Source: Longitalea luteola (lineage in GTDB: Bacteria > Bacteroidota > Bacteroidia > Chitinophagales > Chitinophagaceae). Taken from it: DNA of 64,000 nucleotides. Position numbers and translations under genes: made by a program. Positions 59,600 through 64,000 of this stretch are shown piece by piece. The first letter of the stretch is position 1. The number at the start of each line of letters is the position of its first letter. The stretch is from contig NZ_JAFIQX010000009.1 in NCBI RefSeq assembly GCF_017356035.1, forward strand, positions 1-64,000, written 5' to 3'. The notes below the pieces were generated by a model, which did not search any database, was not told where the DNA came from, and was given only the letters and a program-made list of their open reading frames with translations.

Positions 59600-61729
59600 T
59601 TAATTCAGTTCTAAAGTCACCGTTTGATGATTGCTTACGTAGGTTCCGGGCTCTATGCTCTGACTCACCACTTTTCCCCGGCCACGGAACACTACTTTCA
59701 TTTTTCTATTCTCCAACAGGAACAATGCATCTTTTATACCCATGCCCCTGATATCGGGCATAATATTATTAGCTATTTTCCTGTGGCTCACTACCGGCTG
59801 ATAATTTACCGCATACATATGCCCCCATTCATCCGCTTTTGCTGAGTCGCGGTACTTTATTTTCAGTTTTTCCAGCACCTCTTTTATATCTTCTGTTGAA
59901 CCGGCATATAAATAATGGCTGCTGTCTTTTTTCAGGGCCATGTGCTTCAAACCCCGGCTTTGATCTGCGTTCAGCGCATATAATTTATCGGCTATCTCCT
60001 TGAACACCGGACCTGCTATTTTGGCGCCATAATAAACCGGAGCGAAGGGCTTATTGCGGATCACTACAATACAGCTGTATTGCGGATGCTCGGCAGGAAA
60101 ATAACCGGCAAAGGATGACTGGTAAATATGATCACGATATCCCCTGCTGCCGTTTGCCATCAGCGCCGTTCCGGTTTTACCGGCTGCCCTGTAAGGTGCG
60201 CCGCTGAACAACTCGGCGGCAGTTCCCTGTTCGCAAACACCTTCCAGACATTGACGTAAGAGCTTTAATGTTTTTGGACTGCACACTGCTTCTTCCACTA
60301 TCTGCGGTTGATTTTCCTGGATCTTTACGCCATTTTCCTGCACCGAATTAACCAGGTAAGGTTTCATCATCTTACCATCGTTGGCAATCGCATTATACAA
60401 CATTAATGTTTGCAAAGGACTTACCATTAATTCGTACCCAAAACTCATCCATGGTAATGAAGTCGCACTCCATGATCTCGATTTGGGTGTTTTTATGACC
60501 GGCTTTCCTTCCCCTAACAGATCGATGCCTGTTGGTTGATCTAATCGCAGTTTCTTAATGTGATCAATGAACCGGTTCGGATTTTTGGCATAGTAGGTCA
60601 TTGTTAACTTGGCCATGCCAACATTCGAACTGTGTTCAAAAGCTTCTTTTATAGTTGCATCTGTTCCATGATCTTCTGTATCATATACGGTTCTGCCATT
60701 CACATTCCAGCTTCCACCTTCGAGGTTAATGTGCTGCTGCAAAGTTATTAATTGATCCTCGAGCAGCGATAACATGGTAACCAGTTTAAAAGTAGAACCG
60801 GGTTCAGATGCCTGCACAGCATAATTATAATTTTCCCAATAGCTGCCATCTTCTCTGCGGCTCAGGTTGGCAATGGCTTTTATTTTTCCGGTCGCCACTT
60901 CCATAACAATACAAGTGCCATATTCACATTCATTGGCAGTTAACACATTGAGCAATGCATTTTCTGCAATGTCCTGGATGTTCACATCGAGGGTGGTGAT
61001 GATGTCTTTTCCGTTCTGCGGTTCTATTTCTGAACCATCTACCGGAACAAACACGCCGGCTGCAATCTTTCGCATCAGGCGTTTACCGCTTTCACCGCGC
61101 AAATGTTCGTCATAGGTTTTCTCCAGGCCCACATTCATATTACGCATGATGCCGCCGCTGTCGATGTATTCGCGTGATAACCCGATGGTTCTGTTCGCCA
61201 GCAAGCCAAAAGGGTTCAATCGTTTATCTTTTACTTCAGCAATGAAACCGCTTTTGTTTTTTCCCTCGCGCACCAATGGCAAACTGCGCAACTGTTTGTA
61301 TTGCTGAAATGTCAGGTTCTTTTTCAACAAATAGTAGCGGTTCTTTTTTTGATAACCATTCTTTAATTCACGGCGCCAGGACGCTTTGCTTTTCTCCGGA
61401 AATAACATCGCCAGTCCAAGCGACAGTGAATCAAGGTTATTCTCGAACCGTTGTCCGTTCTTTTGTCTTAATCCGTCTGCGGCAAAATCAATGTATATGT
61501 CGAAATACGGTGTAGAGGTGCTGAGCATGCGGCCATCTTCACTATAGATGGTGCCGCGTTGCGCATCGATCTCCACGAATTTCTGCTGTTGCTCTTTTGC
61601 CTGTTCACGCCAGAATGCCCCCTGTACCTGCTGAATGTACACTGCCCGGCCCAGTATTACGATACTGAAAACCACTATGCCCAGAAAGCACAGGTACACC
61701 CGCCATAATATGTCCTTTTTTACTTCCAT
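59600..61729 (-). CDS. ftsI: septal transpeptidase FtsI (PBP3) with PASTA domain
   Basis: A 709-residue class B penicillin-binding protein. A single N-terminal helix (VYLCFLGIVVFSIVILGRAV) is followed by the pedestal domain (AQRGTIYSEDGRMLS) and a transpeptidase with the motifs STFK at 312-315, SSN at 367-369 and KTG at 518-520. A C-terminal PASTA domain (about 650-709; MPDIRGMGIKDALFLLENRKM) is present, as in SpoVD of Firmicutes and many Bacteroidota. It crosslinks septal murein with FtsW. Confidence 0.96.
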   Translation of the reverse strand: MEVKKDILWRVYLCFLGIVVFSIVILGRAVYIQQVQGAFWREQAKEQQQKFVEIDAQRGTIYSEDGRMLSTSTPYFDIYIDFAADGLRQKNGQRFENNLDSLSLGLAMLFPEKSKASWRRELKNGYQKKNRYYLLKKNLTFQQYKQLRSLPLVREGKNKSGFIAEVKDKRLNPFGLLANRTIGLSREYIDSGGIMRNMNVGLEKTYDEHLRGESGKRLMRKIAAGVFVPVDGSEIEPQNGKDIITTLDVNIQDIAENALLNVLTANECEYGTCIVMEVATGKIKAIANLSRREDGSYWENYNYAVQASEPGSTFKLVTMLSLLEDQLITLQQHINLEGGSWNVNGRTVYDTEDHGTDATIKEAFEHSSNVGMAKLTMTYYAKNPNRFIDHIKKLRLDQPTGIDLLGEGKPVIKTPKSRSWSATSLPWMSFGYELMVSPLQTLMLYNAIANDGKMMKPYLVNSVQENGVKIQENQPQIVEEAVCSPKTLKLLRQCLEGVCEQGTAAELFSGAPYRAAGKTGTALMANGSRGYRDHIYQSSFAGYFPAEHPQYSCIVVIRNKPFAPVYYGAKIAGPVFKEIADKLYALNADQSRGLKHMALKKDSSHYLYAGSTEDIKEVLEKLKIKYRDSAKADEWGHMYAVNYQPVVSHRKIANNIMPDIRGMGIKDALFLLENRKMKVVFRGRGKVVSQSIEPGTYVSNHQTVTLELN

Positions 61730-61738
61730 GTGAATCAG

Positions 61739-61832
61739 CTAGTGGTTAGTAGCTAGTGGCTGGTAAGCCTAAATTCGCAACTGCCTTTTTTTTCAGACTT
61801 TCCCTACTCGCCATTTACTACTTGCTACTTGC
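61739..61832. repeat. heptamer words [CT]TAGT[GA]G with inverted partner
   Basis: CTAGTGG, TTAGTAG, CTAGTGG and CTGGTAA (61739-61766) face inverted TTTACTA, CTTGCTA, CTTGCCC (about 61812-61832). They form a possible stem upstream of the ftsI start codon. Confidence 0.7.
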
Positions 61833-61849
61833 CCTTTCTTCTCATTTTT

Positions 61850-61886
61850 GTCAACTTTATCACTTTGTCAACTTTATCACTTCGTC
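61850..61886 (+). repeat. 17-bp (8+9) repeat overlapping the ftsL 3' end
   Basis: TGTCAACTT and TATCACTT words alternate (period 17) and run through the ftsL stop codon (61877-61879). The last codons of ftsL (KLT-K-stop) are encoded by repeat words. Confidence 0.8.
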
Positions 61887-62212
61887 AACTTAACCGTATC
61901 AACCAGCACGGCCGGGGGAACGGTCAGTTCTTTCAGGCCTAGCGGCTGTACTGCTTTGGCCATCTCACTTTGTTTGCTGCGGAACATCACTTCACTTTTC
62001 AGTGTTTTGTATTCGTATTGAAGTTCTTTCAGCTCACGGTTCAGTTTGTTGATGTTGCGCACGGTGTTATCGGCAAAGTGACCATTGTAGATGTATACAA
62101 CTGCCAGGGCCGACAGGAACAGAAAGAATGGAATGTTCTTCACGATCCACCTGTACCCGAACAACGTTTTGCGTTGTCTTCTCCTGCGTGCTATTTCTTT
62201 TTCTTCACTCAT
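61877..62212 (-). CDS. ftsL: FtsL-like divisome protein
   Basis: A 111-residue bitopic protein. A basic cytoplasmic start (KEIARRRRQRKTLFG) is followed by one transmembrane helix (IPFFLFLSALAVVYIYNGHF) and a leucine-zipper-like coiled coil (INKLNRELKELQYEYKTLKSEV). Size, topology and place between rsmH and ftsI identify it as the FtsL equivalent, which bridges FtsQ and FtsWI. Sequence identity in this family is always low. Confidence 0.88.
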   Translation of the reverse strand: MSEEKEIARRRRQRKTLFGYRWIVKNIPFFLFLSALAVVYIYNGHFADNTVRNINKLNRELKELQYEYKTLKSEVMFRSKQSEMAKAVQPLGLKELTVPPAVLVDTVKLTK

Positions 62213-62522
62213 TTTTAATCGAATAGCGGTCAGACAGGTGTTATCCGTCTAACCGCTACGTAAGCTTAATTCACGAGGCGTAATTCAATAGAACATTGCA
62301 ATTTTTAATACCCTTTATATTGAGAATAAGAACTCTGTTAATGTGATAATGTGATAATTCGATAATTTGATAATGAGATACATCTCCTTATTTCATCCTA
62401 CATTTTCATCAAGTTCTCCAGGCTTCTTCTTTCGTTCGTTACTGCTTACATCAAACTCAATAACTAAAAAACTCAATAACTGAATAACTTATGGTACTTA
62501 TAAACATTGTTAACCGGTCAAC
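62213..62522. repeat. 310-base intra-operon gap with three octamer arrays
   Basis: No gene is supported. Octamers AATGTGAT x2, AATTCGAT, AATTTGAT, AATGAGAT at 62340-62379. CTCAATAA, CTAAAAAA, CTCAATAA, CTGAATAA at 62456-62487. TTAACCGG, TCAACCTA, TCCACTCG from about 62511, running over the rsmH stop codon (62523-62525). Each array has its own word and all have period 8. Confidence 0.9.
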
Positions 62523-63449
62523 CTATCCACTCGTCTCCACTTTCTCAGCGACTCTTAACCTGGCACTGCGAGCGCGGGAATTCCGCTTCATTTCTGCTTC
62601 AGTAGGTACGATCGGTTTTTTGGTTACAGCTTTGAGTGGAGGCTGGCTGGTTTGCAACCCGAACGGGTCAACATCTACTGCTTCTTCTTCAAAATTTCCT
62701 TTGCGAAAGAAATTCTTTACGATCCGGTCTTCCAGAGAATGAAAAGTAATAATGGCTACACGGCCGGCGGGTTTTAACAGGGGGGGAACCTGCTGAAGCA
62801 TTTCTTTCAAAGCGCCTAATTCATCATTCACCTCAATACGCAAAGCCTGAAATACCTGGGCAAAGTACTTGTGAGGGTTTCCTTTCACCACGGAGTGAAG
62901 CGCCTGTTTAAAGTTGGAGATGGTTTTTAGCGATACATTTTTCCGCAGTTGAACTATGGTCCTGGCCAGTGTTTTCGAATTGGTTACTTCACCATACTGT
63001 TCAAACAATTTGTGCAATTGCTGTTCAGTGTAAGAGTTCACCACTTCAAAAGCGGTCAGTTGCTGCCGCTGGTCCATTCGCATATCCAGGTCACCTTCGA
63101 AACGGGTGCTGAATCCGCGGTCGGCGGTATCAAACTGGTGGCTGCTTACGCCCAGATCGGCGAGAATGCCATCTACCTGGGTAATTTTATGCAACCGGCA
63201 AAACCGCTGCAGGTGCCTGAAGTTGTGCGGAACAAAAATGATACGATCATCATCGGGCACATTCTTCCGGGCATCTGCATCCTGGTCAAAAACAACCATC
63301 CGCCCTTCGGTGTTTAGGTGTTTGAGTATTTCCAGGGAATGTCCGCCACCACCAAAGGTACAATCAACATATACCCCATCGGGGCGAATGTTCAATCCGT
63401 CGATCACCTCCTGCAATAAAACCGGCACATGGTAAACAGGCTCACTCAT
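62523..63449 (-). CDS. rsmH: 16S rRNA (cytosine1402-N4)-methyltransferase
   Basis: A 308-residue SAM-dependent methyltransferase of the mraW/rsmH family, modifying C1402 in the ribosomal P site. The start MSEPVYHVPVLLQEVIDGL, then VDCTFGGGGHSLEIL (SAM loop), GILADLGVSSHQFD and ITFHSLEDRIVKNFF are diagnostic. I take the ATG at 63449, 13 bases after mraZ; an upstream start at 63488 would overlap mraZ. It is second in the dcw cluster, as usual. Confidence 0.96.
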   Translation of the reverse strand: MSEPVYHVPVLLQEVIDGLNIRPDGVYVDCTFGGGGHSLEILKHLNTEGRMVVFDQDADARKNVPDDDRIIFVPHNFRHLQRFCRLHKITQVDGILADLGVSSHQFDTADRGFSTRFEGDLDMRMDQRQQLTAFEVVNSYTEQQLHKLFEQYGEVTNSKTLARTIVQLRKNVSLKTISNFKQALHSVVKGNPHKYFAQVFQALRIEVNDELGALKEMLQQVPPLLKPAGRVAIITFHSLEDRIVKNFFRKGNFEEEAVDVDPFGLQTSQPPLKAVTKKPIVPTEAEMKRNSRARSARLRVAEKVETSG

Positions 63450-63462
63450 AACTTTTACAATA

Positions 63463-63927
63463 TTACAACTGTGTAGTATTTTGACCACCCATTACCCGCT
63501 CTGCCAGATCGCTGTACTTTTCCGGTGTAAAAGACTCAAAGAACTGTTGGTACTTAACTTTATCCCAGATCTCAATTTTATTGATAACAGAAACCAGTAC
63601 TATATCTTTTTCGAGCCCGGCGTGGGCTTTCAAATTAGGTGGTATCAGCATTCGGCCGGCAGAATCCAACTCACTCAGCGTAGCACCCATTGTGAAATAT
63701 CTCAGGAACTCCCTATTTTCGGCTTTGTATTCGCTAACTTTACTCAGATCAGCTAAAATGGGATCCCAGTTTTTTTTAGGATATAACGTCAAACATTTTT
63801 CAAAACCACGAGCTATGACAAATTGGTCACCTGCATCCTCCGGTAGCTGCTTTTTAATGCCCGCCGGTAGGAGAAAACGCCCTTTTGCGTCAAGGGTAAC
63901 TTCGTATTCTCCGAGAAATTGTATCAT
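63463..63927 (-). CDS. mraZ: transcriptional regulator MraZ
   Basis: A 154-residue DNA-binding protein with two SpoVT/AbrB-like MraZ repeats. The first is residues 1-60 (LGEYEVTLDAKGRFLLPAGIKKQL), the second about 75-130 (GATLSELDSAGRMLIPPNLKAHAGLEKDIVLVSV), each with the family's D-x-x-G-R. It heads the dcw cluster and represses it in other bacteria by binding upstream direct repeats. The stop codon lies 13 bases before rsmH. Confidence 0.96.
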   Translation of the reverse strand: MIQFLGEYEVTLDAKGRFLLPAGIKKQLPEDAGDQFVIARGFEKCLTLYPKKNWDPILADLSKVSEYKAENREFLRYFTMGATLSELDSAGRMLIPPNLKAHAGLEKDIVLVSVINKIEIWDKVKYQQFFESFTPEKYSDLAERVMGGQNTTQL

Positions 63928-63963
63928 TTACAATGAGTTGCAGCTGCCTATCTAATACTTACA

Positions 63964-63986
63964 CAAAATAACACTTTTTCCCACTT
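63964..63986 (-). promoter_or_regulatory. candidate mraZ/dcw promoter with MraZ-type box
   Basis: On the minus strand a TTATTTTG (63964-63971, one mismatch from TAnnTTTG) lies about 37 bases before the mraZ ATG. GTGGGAAAAAGTG just upstream contains a TGGGA like the TGGG boxes bound by MraZ elsewhere, but only one clear copy, not the usual three. Upstream sequence ends at 64000. Confidence 0.4.
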
Positions 63987-64000
63987 TCTTACCCGAATTG

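Overview
The window looks like a chromosomal segment of a Bacteroidota bacterium of the Chitinophagaceae type (Chitinophaga/Niastella relatives). The evidence is a type IX secretion sorting domain, DUF4293 and DUF6427 family proteins, PASTA-tailed FtsI, a long-tailed FtsZ, and promoters with the Bacteroidota -7 box TAnnTTTG. No phage, plasmid, transposase, rRNA or CRISPR array is visible. Family names come from recognising motifs by eye, not from searches.

Layout. 1-800: tRNA-Pro(TGG) and tRNA-Ser(GCT) with terminators. 0.8-6.1 kb: dnaA, an AT-rich gap, an FAD-dependent oxidoreductase and a secreted S1/P1-nuclease or phospholipase C-like enzyme. 6.3-10.2 kb: a two-gene ABC exporter, a 2'-5' RNA ligase-like protein and a secreted coiled-coil protein. 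10.6-21.4 kb: a sugar nucleotidyltransferase, glyA, small envelope proteins, a T9SS cargo protein, uvrA and an ECF sigma factor. 21.4-29.7 kb: dsbD with a partner, purQ, two Bacteroidota-specific proteins and kup. 29.9-46.2 kb: duplicated alpha/beta hydrolases, oxyR, a TIGR04222 membrane protein, two LD-carboxypeptidases, a 41-residue membrane protein, metG, a beta-hydroxyacid dehydrogenase, glycerate kinase, a fused beta-oxidation enzyme, a metalloprotease and a TIGR01777 epimerase. 46.6-64 kb: the whole division and cell wall (dcw) cluster on the minus strand, in the order mraZ-rsmH-ftsL-ftsI-murE-mraY-murD-ftsW-murG-murC-ftsQ-ftsA-ftsZ. It makes lipid II from UDP-MurNAc and builds the Z-ring and septal synthase.

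The most unusual feature is not a gene. More than 25 short intergenic arrays are built of degenerate words with a strict period of 7 or 8 bp. Each site has its own word, two or three positions of the word vary between two bases, and many arrays have an inverted partner that would fold into a long hairpin. They touch or overlap stop codons, run up to start codons, supply promoter elements (glyA), sit inside the dcw operon, and one pair lies in frame inside the linker of metG. A separate 19-unit array of 21 bp (3 x 7) lies upstream of dsbD. The nearest known parallel is the heptanucleotide STRR sequences of filamentous cyanobacteria. This is the best candidate in the window for something undescribed.
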